DNA of 64,000 nt from Nepenthes gracilis (Eukaryota > Streptophyta > Magnoliopsida > Caryophyllales > Nepenthaceae), in contig BSYO01000035.1 of the NCBI GenBank assembly GCA_033239525.1, forward strand, positions 7,972,627-8,036,626. Reading direction: 5' to 3'. The position numbers and the translations under genes were made by a program. Positions 23,940-36,300 of the stretch are shown here, one piece after another (positions within the stretch are counted from its first letter, which is position 1; each line of letters starts with the position of its first letter). The notes under the pieces are model-generated. The model saw only the letters and a program-made list of their open reading frames with translations, made no database searches and was not told where the DNA came from.

Positions 23940-26080
23940 CAAATTACGATGTGGGACCCAAGTGCGTCCGAGAGCGACCTGAGTGCCAATAGGCTATTTA
24001 TATATATATATAAGAAGAGAAACTGCGGGAGAACCCGCGGCTAGTAAAGGAAGAAAGAAAGGAAATAAAAGAGGAAGGGAGGATCCACTGTAGCAGAAGC
24101 AAAAGCAGCATGAAAAGAAAGAAGAGAGAGAGAGAGGAAGAGGGTTCGCATGAGGAAGAAAGAAGAAGAGGAAGGAGAAGGGGAAAGAGGAGGCGACACG
24201 TAGGGGGAGGTCAACACGGCTGAGAGAGGAGGAGCTCGCGCAGGGAGAAGTCACACAGGATGGGACAGAAAGGACATGTGATAGGGGAAAGAGAGCGTGC
24301 GATTCAGGTACTTCAAAATATCATTTTGTCAGACCTGCTTGGCATATAATTGATACAAGTATCCTCTAACCATATCTTTGATTCGATTTAGTATCTGATT
24401 TATTTTGACTATTGTTTAAAAATTTTATTAATATGTATATATTTTTATACATCCAATCTATTTATTCTAAATATATATGTATAGTTCACAGGTTGATTTG
24501 GGAATTTATGGTTCAGACTTTCTAATTTTTCAAAGTTTTGCTATTTTCTAAAAACCTAAAAAAGTATTAGACATTGTGTTTTTTTATATTTGTATATTTG
24601 TATGAAAATAAGTATAAAACTTTATATGAGTTGTACATTTTTACATACATATATCGGTTGTAATTACTACATTTAGATTTGTTATTGAATATTTTGGCCA
24701 GCTCCCAATTGAGAAATTTATTATTGAAAATTCATTTTCACCGGTAGAAAAGGTTTGGATATAGTAATCCACTCATTTGGATATTTAATTAAAATTTATA
24801 ATATATTCAGACTTTCCAATATATCTAATAACTTGAGAAATTATACTCAAAATTACGAGTGGTAAAATATATTGAGCAACCTTACCTATAAGAGATAAAG
24901 TGCATATGTGGCCTAATATGTTGGCTTTACCTACATTTGATTAGACCTAAAGTTATCAAATTATGAGTAATATTTTTCTCAAGTTAATTTTTAAATAATC
25001 AGAGCTTAGATTTGATATATGTTTTGTATTTCTGTATAGATTTAGATATTTGGACTTAAATTTTGGATTTAAATTTAAAATTTACTGATTTTACCCACAG
25101 ACGAATTTTGGTATGTCTCGTATGAATGATTTTGATTATATATTGTTTATTCAAACCTTGGAATTATCCGCTTACGGTGCTGCTATGGCTTCTAAGCATA
25201 CAATTAGATCGTCTAGCTATTAGACTCTACCCCAAATTATGAGCTGATCAGGCCTTAAATTTGGACTTCAGATTGGATATATGCTTATTGGAATCGATTC
25301 AAATTACTTTTTTGTTATATATATATATATATATATATATGTCCCGAGGGAATTGTTTTTGGATTAGATATTTACTTTTGATTTGATATTTAATTTGAGT
25401 ACGAGATTATCATTAAATTTTGGATCTTATATTTTGATTGGATTTATTATTTTGGCGATTTAAATTTATTATGTCATTTGATTGAATATTGTTTCATTTG
25501 ACCATCCCTCTAATTCTTTGGGCTCATTTGTTTATATATGATATTTGTTAAATTTTAGCCTTATATTTCTTATTTTATTTCTTTAAAGTAGAGGTTCGGA
25601 TTCATTATAGGAGTAGGAAGAGTCTCGATGTGGCATCAGATTCATTATAGAAGCAGGAAGAGTTTCGACGTGGCATCATATATCTCTAGTGAGTATTATA
25701 TTTCTCTAGATTGTGATGCCATCGGTTATGTATCAATTTGTGGTTAATTTGTTTGGGCTATCTTTGGATTTGAAATTAGTCAAACGTAGACCTTTGGACT
25801 GTATATTGAAAACTATTTGGTTATTTCATTGTGCGGTTGTTATTTTATAGCTATTCTCTTACAACTGTTGGAGCAAGTCATAATTGTTTTCGTACGATTG
25901 TTCGATGAGGCTCTATGTGAGTTATTTTTGGGTCTTATATATGTTTACTTGTTATACCCGGGTTTAAAATTTATAATATTAAGATTTAAATTTTAATTAT
26001 TTATTTAATTGACCTATTTGATTTAGATTCGTGATACTAAAAAGGATGGTTATTCCATTTGTCACGGGATATGTTCTTCC
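23940..26080 (+). repeat. LTR-like segment, possibly a solo LTR
   Basis: A GC-rich stretch and TATA-like TATATATATATAA (24000) are followed by a long GA-rich tract (24040-24300) and AT-rich sequence, as in plant gypsy LTRs. The segment contains a 40 bp tandem duplication and a (TA)n run at 25316-25340. Ends not resolved. The antisense ORF at 23994-24254 is only the complement of the GA tract. Confidence 0.3.
25599..25678 (+). repeat. 40 bp tandem duplication
   Basis: Two adjacent 40-base units each run from GATTCATTATAG to CGTGGCATCA or TGTGGCATCA and differ at five positions. Confidence 0.9.
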
Positions 26081-26235
26081 GACAGACCTAGAACACAGAC
26101 GGCCACCACTACCCATCTCCATGCACGGATTTATCCCACCACCAATAACGACACTTCAAGGGAGAAGAAGCTCGAAATACTATTAGGGCTTCCAAAACTC
26201 AAGCATACTTTCTTCTTTTCTTTCAAAACAGAAGG

Positions 26236-26238
<3 letters not shown>

Positions 26239-26294
<56 letters not shown>
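26239..26294 (+). repeat. (TG)28 microsatellite
   Basis: Fifty-six bases of uninterrupted TG repeat are seen directly. It accounts for the poly(Thr-His) ORF on the opposite strand. Confidence 0.97.
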
Positions 26295-26298
<4 letters not shown>

Positions 26299-26549
26299 TA
26301 CTCTTAAGGCTACTGCCCAAGATGGTTCCAAAATGTCAAAAGTGCACAATGCTAGGTTAACAATATAAAGGGAGGATGGAAGATTAGGTTTGTTATGGGG
26401 CACTACCTTAGAGTTATCTTTGTTAAACATATTTTGTGTTAACATATTTTATGACCATGTCTAATCGTTCATTAACATATATTTCGATGTTTTGAAAATC
26501 TGTATCAGATTTACGCTCGATATTCACCGATATATAACTTCTAATATTT

Positions 26550-27010
26550 ACGCTTGCCTAATGCCTGGGTCGCGCACAAGCGCCATTTCTCGTATGCCTG
26601 CGCTCGGGGCACGCTCAAAGGGCGCCTAAAGCACCCTTCTACAATCCACACTCGAGCACTTGGATATGGAACCTGTGCTAGCCAGGGCACGCTTAACGTG
26701 CGCCCGAGCAGCACTTGTACATCGAGGAACGATTTCTAAACGATAATATTTTTTAACTAAATTTTAAAGCGTTTCTATAAATATCCACCTTCTTCTTTTT
26801 GTGTTAGAACTTTTGGTGAAATATTCTTATAGCTACTCAGTGAAAACGCTCTCACATTCATACTTATAATTTGCCCCCATTTGAGAAACTTACTCTCGAT
26901 TATTGTGTTTTAATTCTAAAGGTTTTTCACTTCATTTATTTTATCCCACATACCTTTTCTTATCTATTAACCTTCATAAGAGACGTGAGTGGCGTAAAAA
27001 TTGAAATTTA
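26550..27010 (+). repeat. GC-island plus TATA segment, possible LTR remnant
   Basis: A CG-rich island (26560-26730, with GCGCTC/GAGCAC motifs) is followed by TATAAATATCC (26776) and a leader-like tract. This mirrors the U3-R order of the LTRs at 2980-3165 and 34800-35100. No ends or partner copy found. Confidence 0.3.
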
Positions 27011-28275
27011 ATTGTGTGCAGAGTTTCAATGGCTTATAAAAAAAGATTGACAAGAAGTCTGAAAGGAATTCAATTCCGTTACTGATAGCAAATTTAATAA
27101 GTTCATTGGTATATATCACAAAATGGGAGTAAATTGGTTATATTAGTATATATGTATTATTCAATCTATAAGTTGACTTTCTTAATACATTTTTTTCTTG
27201 ATCGTAGAAACGCTGAGGGTTTTACTCGATAATTGTAATCATCGAGGTTTTCCTTTATCATTAAAATCTTAACTTTTCTATTATTACTATTTTTACTTAC
27301 TGTTAATATCTAGATATAAATATAGTTTACATGTATTATCTATTTGTGTGCTTTTGTATTTCACAATTTAAACAAAAGATCAAAACGAGTTGTGACTTGA
27401 AACTTTCTAGTCTATTTCAATCTTTCTCTTAATTTTTTAATTTAATTAAATAAATAGGCTTAGAAAGGGATGAAGGACCTGGCCAAATGTGATAAAGAGA
27501 AGAGAGGTACTCCTAGGGTTTGAGAGAGAGAGAGAGAATTAGGGTTTGGGCTTACAAGGGCTCATTAGGGTTTTTTGGGTCACCCACTTATATAGCACAT
27601 TATCTAATTAATTATTAATTTAATCACACGAAAATGTATAAAATACGATTACAACAAATTCTACTTAATAATTCACATTAAAAAAATTAATCCACTGTTT
27701 ACTAAAAAATTACCAAAATACCATTTGGAAGATATCTCAAGCCCAATTCATCCAAACTCTTCAAAAAATTAGTTCTTTTTCAAATATAAATTATTAACTC
27801 CAAAAACTATCATCTACACAATAGGTGCAAATACAGGGTCTTTTACCTAACATCTGTATTAGGTGCAAATACGACTTTACGATGGAGCAAGTCCGAAAAG
27901 TTCATGCCATTATCGAATGCCTTTGATGGATGACCCATTTGAGTTTTTTTTTTTTTTTTTTTTTTTAATTTTCAATTGATGTTATATTTGTTATAATCGT
28001 TTTTTGATAGTTTGTTGTTGCTTTATTGTGTATACCAGCAATTACTTATCCAAGAAACAGCAAAAAAAAAAGAGAAAATTATTATCATTATTTTATCCTT
28101 GAAATGTAAAATATTCAAATATTCATACTATAGAAGAAATTATATTTTAAAAAAAATAATTAAGATTATGGGCTGTTATGCAAGCACTCATAATATATGT
28201 GTCAAGGAAATACATTCTTTTGGCTTTCAAGAGTAGGTATACCTGTCGAGATATCCACCAACTACGGTTCTTATA

Positions 28276-28329
<54 letters not shown>

Positions 28330-29480
28330 CTTGATTTGTTTTCTTCTTTTATACATAGGTAAAATTACCTATTTTACTTAAATATTTTAACTTGGGTCAA
28401 TTTTGTTCTGATATTAAGGAATTGATATTAATGTTATTCTACGTTTATTGAAGTGATAAATCAAATCAATTTTACCAGTCAAGAATTATTTGAAAAATTA
28501 ATACATCTGTCTCATGTTCAAAATGAAATTAACATTGTGCTATATCAATAAAATCCAAAATTAATTGTGGTCACTTTGATGTCATCCCTAATTTGTTAAG
28601 AAAAATTTCGATTAGTAAAATTAAATCAATTTTTTAAGTATCTGATAAAATTAACTCAAATTAAATGTGCTAATAAGATTGATTCAACTCAAAAAAATGA
28701 GAATATTTTTAATAATTTTGCCATTATTAATGTATTTGCTAAGAGAAGAAAATTGACAATCAAAGGACATTGAATGTGCATATTTATGTGCATGTTATGC
28801 ATGTATAACACAACTATAGAAATGTTGGATTACACCCAAAAATGTTTACTATAATAAGTCAAGTTATACCAACTTATTACTTATAACTTGGGTAGGTCAT
28901 TTGTTTTACAACTTAAATAAGAAAAATATAAAAAGTAAATTGGTAAAAGTATATTATACCAAATCTAGGACAATAAACTACGGATTGTTAAGGTCACTTC
29001 AAATTTTGTGTTAATTTATTACGATAGTATGATAATTTTTATTTATGCTAAGAATCCCAAGTATCATAAAAAAATCAAATATAAAAATATACAATATATA
29101 TTCATCTAAGATATAATGCATGAAGAGGAAGTTATGAAATACATTTCTATGGGTCACATGATTGGACTTATCAACTACACTTATAGCAAAGGATATTCTT
29201 ATGGCATATGTAAGAATTTTAAGGGTCACTAGTTTAGAATTTTATAATTTATTCAGTAGATCATTTATTATTTTTTGAGATATTATTCAATAAATATAGT
29301 ATTTTTATCTACACATTTATTAGACAAAATAAATAAATGAAGGAGACCGAATGATTTTCTAATAAAATCTTCCTATCTAAATTAATTTGACTCAAGAAAT
29401 CAATGAGATAAGTAAAAGATCATTAATTCATTTGACCCACTTTATAAAACTTCTAATGGAGGTGACTATCAAGAAATTGA
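27011..29480. other. Gene-free intergenic DNA with simple repeats
   Basis: AT-rich, with a poly(T) run at 27945-27966 and the (CT)n below. I see no coding region. Confidence 0.5.
28281..28326 (+). repeat. (CT)23 microsatellite
   Basis: Forty-six bases of CT repeat, seen directly. Confidence 0.97.
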
Positions 29481-29484
29481 GTTG

Positions 29485-29600
29485 GGTATAGGGCTTGGTT
29501 GGGTGGTGAGAGCTCTAGGATGACTAGTTATTGAGAGTTCAAGTACAATGGAAAGATTTAGTTAGTTTAGGTTAAGTCTACCACTTAAAAAAGGATATAA
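29485..29600 (+). repeat. Possible tRNA-derived SINE
   Basis: GGCTTGGTTGGGTGGTGAGAG resembles a pol III A box, and GAGAGTTCAAGTAC, about 45 bases downstream, resembles a B box. That spacing and wording are typical of plant SINE heads. The sequence does not fold as a tRNA, and no poly(A)/T tail or target duplication was confirmed. Confidence 0.35.
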
Positions 29601-30243
29601 ATATAATTTTTAAGATATAACAACTTATTTTTCAAAACTTGTGAGCATTGGCTTTGACTATAAAGTAGGCAAGGAATTTTTTCAATGTAATGGCAATTAG
29701 TCTCTAAAATATTTAAAATTCATTGTAAAGCTCAAGAGTCTTGCATCTGTAAAAAACTCAACAGAATAATTATGCCACCTTTACGCTATTAAATTGGTTC
29801 AACATCGAGGACTCATGTGGATGATACAAGCTGCCTATGGCCCCTCGATAGATAGCCAAAGCCAAAATATGGCCCAATTTTCAAATTTTATCAAATTTTT
29901 TTTAATCTTTTATTAAAGGGTCTTCCTCAAATACTGGTATATTAAGATTAAGTATCATAGGTGTAACCACTCACATGTAATTTGATCGGCTTTTTAACTT
30001 TTGATACAATGTATAGGCAACTAATAAACTAGATAAATATTTTCTCTTATTAGTTAATAATGCTCCAATCTCTTAATTGCTTATCTTGAATTCCAAGAAT
30101 TTATTGTACTAATAGATTTGGTTTGAAATATGGGTTAAAAATATTGGCCCGAATCCAAATTCAACCCATTGTAAATCCATTTTTCCTAGATGGATTTGAC
30201 CCGTTTTGGGTCGGACCCAAAGAAAAGTGAAACAGAATCGAGC
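29601..30243. other. Intergenic DNA leading into the FES1 promoter
   Basis: No gene or element is recognised. A short sequence rich in GGGTC/GACCC near 30180-30220 forms a weak inverted pair. Confidence 0.4.
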
Positions 30244-30255
30244 GAATTCTCGAAG
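30244..30255 (+). promoter_or_regulatory. Heat-shock-element-like site upstream of FES1
   Basis: GAATTCTCGAAG contains a perfect two-unit core nTTCnnGAAn, about 20 bases before the TATA box. A third unit is poor. Fits heat induction known for Fes1A, but is only a two-unit site. Confidence 0.45.
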
Positions 30256-30273
30256 CGTAGACATCTAAAGCAT

Positions 30274-30279
30274 TATAAA
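30274..30279 (+). promoter_or_regulatory. FES1 TATA box
   Basis: TATAAA lies 75 bases before the start codon and would place transcription start near 30305. Confidence 0.55.
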
Positions 30280-30353
30280 CCCCACTGTTTGTAAGTTTTC
30301 TCTTTCATTGTTGAAGAAGCGAAGATTTGGGGCTTTTTGATTTGTTGACGGCA

Positions 30354-33300
30354 ATGGCGAAAGACGGGTCGGATTGGGAAGGTTTACTCAAATGGAGCCT
30401 CTCTCACTCTGATGCTACTGGTCCTCAGCGTCATCTCAGGTTCCTCTCTTCCTGCTCTCGATGTGGTCTCAACCGTATTTTCATTTATTTTTAAGTTTTT
30501 TGATGCAAGAAGGTAGTAGTATTGATTAAGTCACAACTCTTACCTACTGATACATATTACGAAATGCAGAGCTTGTTTGACTTCATAGGCTGCGAGTCGG
30601 TCTGCACAGAAATTTTACCGCCTTGGCACATTATAATTTCCGCAGATTCAATTTGTGTTATATCATGTCCCAGCAATTTAATACAATTTTGGGTCAGTGA
30701 ATGTTGAAGGTTCTAAGGTTGATTCAGAGATGGATAATGTTTTTAACTTCTGAGGTCACCGATAATCTTCTTTATCCCAAATTTGTTCCAAGTTTCAACC
30801 ATCTCTTTGACTTTACACCTCGACAGATTGACTCAAATTTGCCCCTGGTTTCTGGCTATAATTCTCAATGAATGTACCCTTGTGAATGCAAACTAGACCG
30901 CCCGCTCTTCTTCGTCATTTAATCTTCCAGCTGCACTATAGGAATATGGTGTCTGTTGGGAGCCAAGATAAGCCCATTCTTGGGCTTAGAACTATTCTGT
31001 CAACTGCACCATCTTCCCCTTTGAAAAACAATAGCGTTCCTGCATAGTGAAATGTTAGAACATTTTAATAAAAATAGCTTGCCATTGCCAACAGCTTCGG
31101 TAACATGCTTATGTAGGATTTACCTTATATCCATAAAATTCCATCAGACTCAAAAACGATTCTGAATTCTTACAGATATTCAACTTTATCCAAATGTCTT
31201 TACTGGTAAACCAATCTTCCAAATAGTGCTCAGAGTTTCTTGCGGATTATTACAAATGGAACAAGTTTCATAATATTAATGTTATCCTGCTTTTCAAACT
31301 TGAGCAAGTAGGTATTCTATTAGGATCAAACCACCAACACCATGTTTTTAATCTAGGAGGACTAATCTAATAACATGTTCCAGTTCAAACACTTGAAATT
31401 TTGATTAATAGTGTTCTGCTTGATAGGTCATATATAGATTTAGTGAACGCATGGATGATGAGCACCATTAATGAAAAAAGTAGCTCTGATAATTTGTTTA
31501 ATGTTTATTGTTTTTATAAAAGGAGATTTATTGCAGCTGCCTTACCCCCCTGTCTTTGAAGTATTTTATTTTTATTGGATATTTAACTTCATATTACATG
31601 ATGTAGCTACCTATGGCGTAGTCTTGTTCCATTAGAATTTCTATCTGTTTTAGTTGAAATACTACTGTGTGAGCCTGATGACCATAGTTTTGCCTGATAT
31701 ACAGCCTAGGAATTTTTTAGTGACCCAGGTACTAACCTCTGCTGTATAATGTGTCATTTGATAGAATTATTATAATATGGGAAATGATTTCAAACCATGA
31801 AAATAATCTATCAGCTTTGCACAGTAAAATTGTGTACTTTTAATTCTTATTAGGTCTTATGATGTAAGAGTTTTGTATATTAGGTTGCCTTATTATTGTC
31901 ATAAGGGATAGATTAACAAGTGTCTCTGTGATGTGAAACTTTTTAAGATCTTCATTTAGAAAACAAAGGTGTCTTTGTATTGAATACAACCATTTTCCAT
32001 GAAAGGGTTATTTTTTTCAATACAGCACATCTTGTTTTTCAAAGTACTAATGAAATTTTTTATATTAGTTGTACCTGAAGAAGTGCCATTGGGTAGTTAA
32101 ATGGACTCTTGCTATGATGGACAAGAAGATTTAGGATTTGGTAATGCCATTTGCAGTTTTTGGGACAAATCACATCATTTTTTGAGAAAAAAAAGTGAAA
32201 AAAAATGGTTATTGACTGTTCCAGATCACCCCTTGTCAGCCCTTTATCCAAGCAAAAAAAGAAGGGAAGATTCTCAGCCATTTAGTGGCTTCCTTGCTGC
32301 GTTTTTGCAACTGGATTTTCACCTTTAACCTTTTGGAGTTTTCTTTGATGACCAACAACTTTTCTGATCTATTTAGAATGTTTATGCACCTTAAGGTCCA
32401 TCTGCAGCTGGACTTGGGCATGAGTTGGTGAAACGAAATTGAAATTGAGAAGATAGCATGTGGCTTGATTATACTTTGGACCAGAGTAGTAATATTCCTA
32501 GTTTTAATTGGCTTCACTCTTTCACAATTGCAAACGTACACCCTGCAAGCTGCCTTTCTAATGAATTCCCAGTCTTTTCCATAGCTTGGCTTGAGTAGGT
32601 CCTCTTGGAATTAAGAGGCAACCTAGAATAATTGCACATTATGTATGTTGTAGGCTGAGTTTTCGTCTTAGGATTATCATTGAGTCACTTCACTTTTTGT
32701 TGTCTCTGCTTTTAATGTTGATTAAAGGTTGGTTTCTGTGCTATGCATGGTTTTAGTTTTCATAATTCAATTCAGTTCCTGTATCACAACTTCCTGTTTC
32801 AATGGGATTATTCATTTCTAGACCACCATGTATTCAGGAATATCATATTTTAGCTTGTCAATTTAAGTTCCTAACATCCTATATTATCACTTCATGTGTT
32901 AATATGATATTACTGGTGATCTCTTGAAATTGAAAATATCCCTTTCTAGCTGATGATTATATTCAAAGCAATAAATGCTGTAAGCTGTTTCAACCTGGTT
33001 TTTTTTTTAGATAGCAATCAGCAGTTCTATTTTGGTCCAATATTTCCTGCATCGTCCATTGAAAAGATGGTTGTAATATGAATTTTATTTTTTCTTTTGT
33101 CAGTGAGGATGACCGAAGATGGTTCATGGAAGCCATGCAAGCACATTCTGTTGATGTTGTCAAGAGAATGAAAGAGATCACTCAAGTTATGCAAACTCCT
33201 GATCATGTCTTGGAGGCTCAAGGAGTTACTCCTGCAGATATTGAAGGTAATATCTTGAATTTGGTTGGTACACTGGCCTATAATTTTCCAAAGTTTTGCT

Positions 33301-36300
33301 GAAGCTGCATTCTGGCAGATATGTTGGATGAGCTGCAAGAGCACGTGGAGTCCATTGACATGGCAAATGGTAATTTGTTTTGAACTATCTGAATGTGTGT
33401 CATATATTACACGTCGTCCATTGTGTAAACTTGAGTGAGCTGCTATTGCAGCTCCCATAATGCATGTTTTGTTTTCATTTGATTGGCACGTCATGTAGCA
33501 CATGCTATTTCTCCAAGTTATTTTATAGCTGTGGAGACTGTTGTAATGCCTAAGGTTATTTTAGCTTAGAAGATAAATAATATTGTGCCTCTTAGTCCTT
33601 TAAGGGGTGAAACAAAGACAATTTTTTAAAGGAAAAGAATATTTTGTAGCTGAAGTCTATTATGGGGTAAAACTTTGTTTTACTGTTTGGAATGCTGCGT
33701 ACGCCAATTTTAATCCTGATATTTTGATTTTAAGTGTCCATTGGTAGAATATGTTGTGTGATGGGCAGGTGAGGATAAGGATGAAAAGCTTTCCCGAAGG
33801 GAGCTATTTCAAACATCTTGGTTCAGTGGTACACTAATGCCAGAGTGTTTAACAAGATACCATTTATTGGTCAAAGTTGGTTGGATGAAGTGGATAATGT
33901 TTTCAGGGTCTTGTGTGATTGGAATATATCACTCAAATTTCATGGGAAGTACTATTAGCAGCACTTTGGCTATCTATTTATTTGGAATAGGGCTGGACAA
34001 TTAAATATTACTATATTTGAAAATCGGTAATTGTAGAATTAAAGATGTTAAGATAGATGGCCATATAAGAGGGGATGTTTGTAATTGAAAGTAACTTTTC
34101 ATCCCAAATCATACCAAAAAGTTTCGACCCCTTTAAAGACTAGTAGAGGCAGTATGAAATCAAATATTCAATACATGTAAAGAATATTTAAATCTAGATG
34201 ATATGAATAATAACATGTATAAAAATTAAGGCAATAAGCAATAATAAATAAGAGGCAATTTTTGGTGACGAAGAGAAGACTCGATATCCGCGGCAATCGA
34301 GAAAAACCCTCCGGGTTTCAACGGCCATGGAAGATATTCAATATGAAAATCAATTTGCAGAAAGGGTGGTACAGATGCTCTAATATAGTGGATTTATTCT
34401 CTTCTTGTGATCCTTACCAAGGAAATCCTTGAATTTATCCGTAGCAACGGAACCGGACGTTTTTCGATCTTCACGTCAATTTTCCCTCACGAACTGCTTG
34501 AATTGCCAGACAAAATTGGAGCCCAGTGTCCACGTCACCGACGTTGCCACGAAGGTCAACAGGTGGGAAGAGGTATATGGGATAAAATGCGTTGTGGAGA
34601 AAAAACTTTGTTAATGAAGCACAATCATTGTAGAGAAGTTTTCTCAACAATGGAGCACACAAATGGGAGGTTGTTCAAGATAGATGCTACTCCAAGGTCA
34701 TTCAAAAGCCCAAGAAAGAGTTAGGATAACTGAAGGAAGGGAGAATTATATAGAGAGGCTCGAAAAATGCGTTTAGAAAAAGTGACCGTTACCGTGGCGC
34801 TCGAGCATAGCTCGAGTGCACCTAGGGTTTCAAGAGAAACCACACAGGCGCTCGAGCGAGCAGGTGGCGAGCATTGGACTCGCCGCTACTGTTTTTGGCG
34901 CTTGAGCGCACAGTGAATGAGCAGCAGGCATGAGGCTATTGAAATTGAGACTCGAGTAGATGACGAGCGAATATTGAGCGGTGGGCTACTGGATATTTTG
35001 CTCGAGCTCGGATTCTTGAGAATCAGCTCTCAAGCCAGATTCTAGCATGCCTTGAGCTCAGGCGACTCTGTGAGTAGTGCTTGAACGCGGGTTGGGCGAC
35101 GGGCAGCTGTGGTTACCGGGAGAAGTGCGGTGACGGTCCTCGAACAGAAATCTGATGAAGAGCTTCCAAACACGAGAAAGTGCACGACAGACGACCAAAC
35201 GAGCAATTTGACACGGTCATGGAATATGCCAACTAAAAATACGCCTAGTAATCTCCCCATTTGGCAATTCCGTGACAAAATCCACATAAGAAAAGAAATA
35301 AAAGTACAAGATAATCACGGGTTCAGATACCACCGAGATAGAACACGTGTACATGAAAATCGACGCTAAAAAAACTGATACAATACAATTGAAAGGGAGC
35401 TGCTAGCTGTTGAGAGTTGCTGGTCCCGCCAATTTGGGTTAGTACATAAATAGATAAACGCAGGATAATAGCAACAATAAAACCACTAACAGTAGTAAAC
35501 ATGACAAATATATAGCAGGAATCAAATATTAAGATAACCTCCCCCTCAACCTGAACACCCTCTAATAAAAGACATTTTCTCTCCTTAACTCTCCCTAACA
35601 GGAACAATCTCCCCTAAGGAAAAATTCTATTCCTTTTTGTCACGAATGACTAAAAGTTAATGGAGCTCACCCTTCTTGATCCATATTTTCTTATCACATT
35701 TTATAATGTTGATTAAATTCGTCACTTGTTCATTTAGAGGGTTTATATGATTGATAAGTTTTTCTATCTTTGAATTTTGCCGAAAATTATTTCGAAAAGT
35801 GGTTACAGGGCAATAGGGGCGAATATGACCAGTGGTGCCGCACCTGTGACACATTGGGACAAAAATAGTATTAACATCAAATTTGTACCTTTGCTTCTTA
35901 GAGATTAACATTAAGGTTTTTCCTACTTTTTAAATTATGACAATTTTGAAAATTGGCACGAAATTGAGGGGGAACTCTTGACGGTTGATCACTACAAGAA
36001 GATGTTACGCTGCTTTGTTTTGGAATCGAAGTAGCTCAGACAAAGACAGTTTTGAGATTAATATGGGCTTTCAAGGCATTTTCGAAATAACCCAGCCCAG
36101 TTTTATTTCCTCTAATTTTTCCAAACCGAGCATATGATCCAATTGTTTGGACCCATTTAAAAATTGTTTCAGATCATTGCATGCAGTTTTGAGATCAGAT
36201 TCAAGGGCCTTGATATTTTTGGTAAATGAGTTATTCAACTTTTCAATTACTTGAATATTTGTGTCTAGTTCAGATTTAAAAGCTAATTTTTCTTTTTCAA

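Noticed and set aside
23994..24254. Ser/Phe/Leu-rich antisense ORF resembling a signal peptide protein
   Set aside because: Complement of a GA-rich leader-like tract; no conserved part.
26131..26445. ORF with poly(Thr-His)
   Set aside because: Translation of the (TG)28 microsatellite.
29485..29560. tRNA gene
   Set aside because: Only box-like words are present; no cloverleaf stems could be drawn.
33027..33503. 158-codon ORF antisense to FES1 exons 2 and 3
   Set aside because: Covers two conserved exons and the intron between them on the wrong strand.
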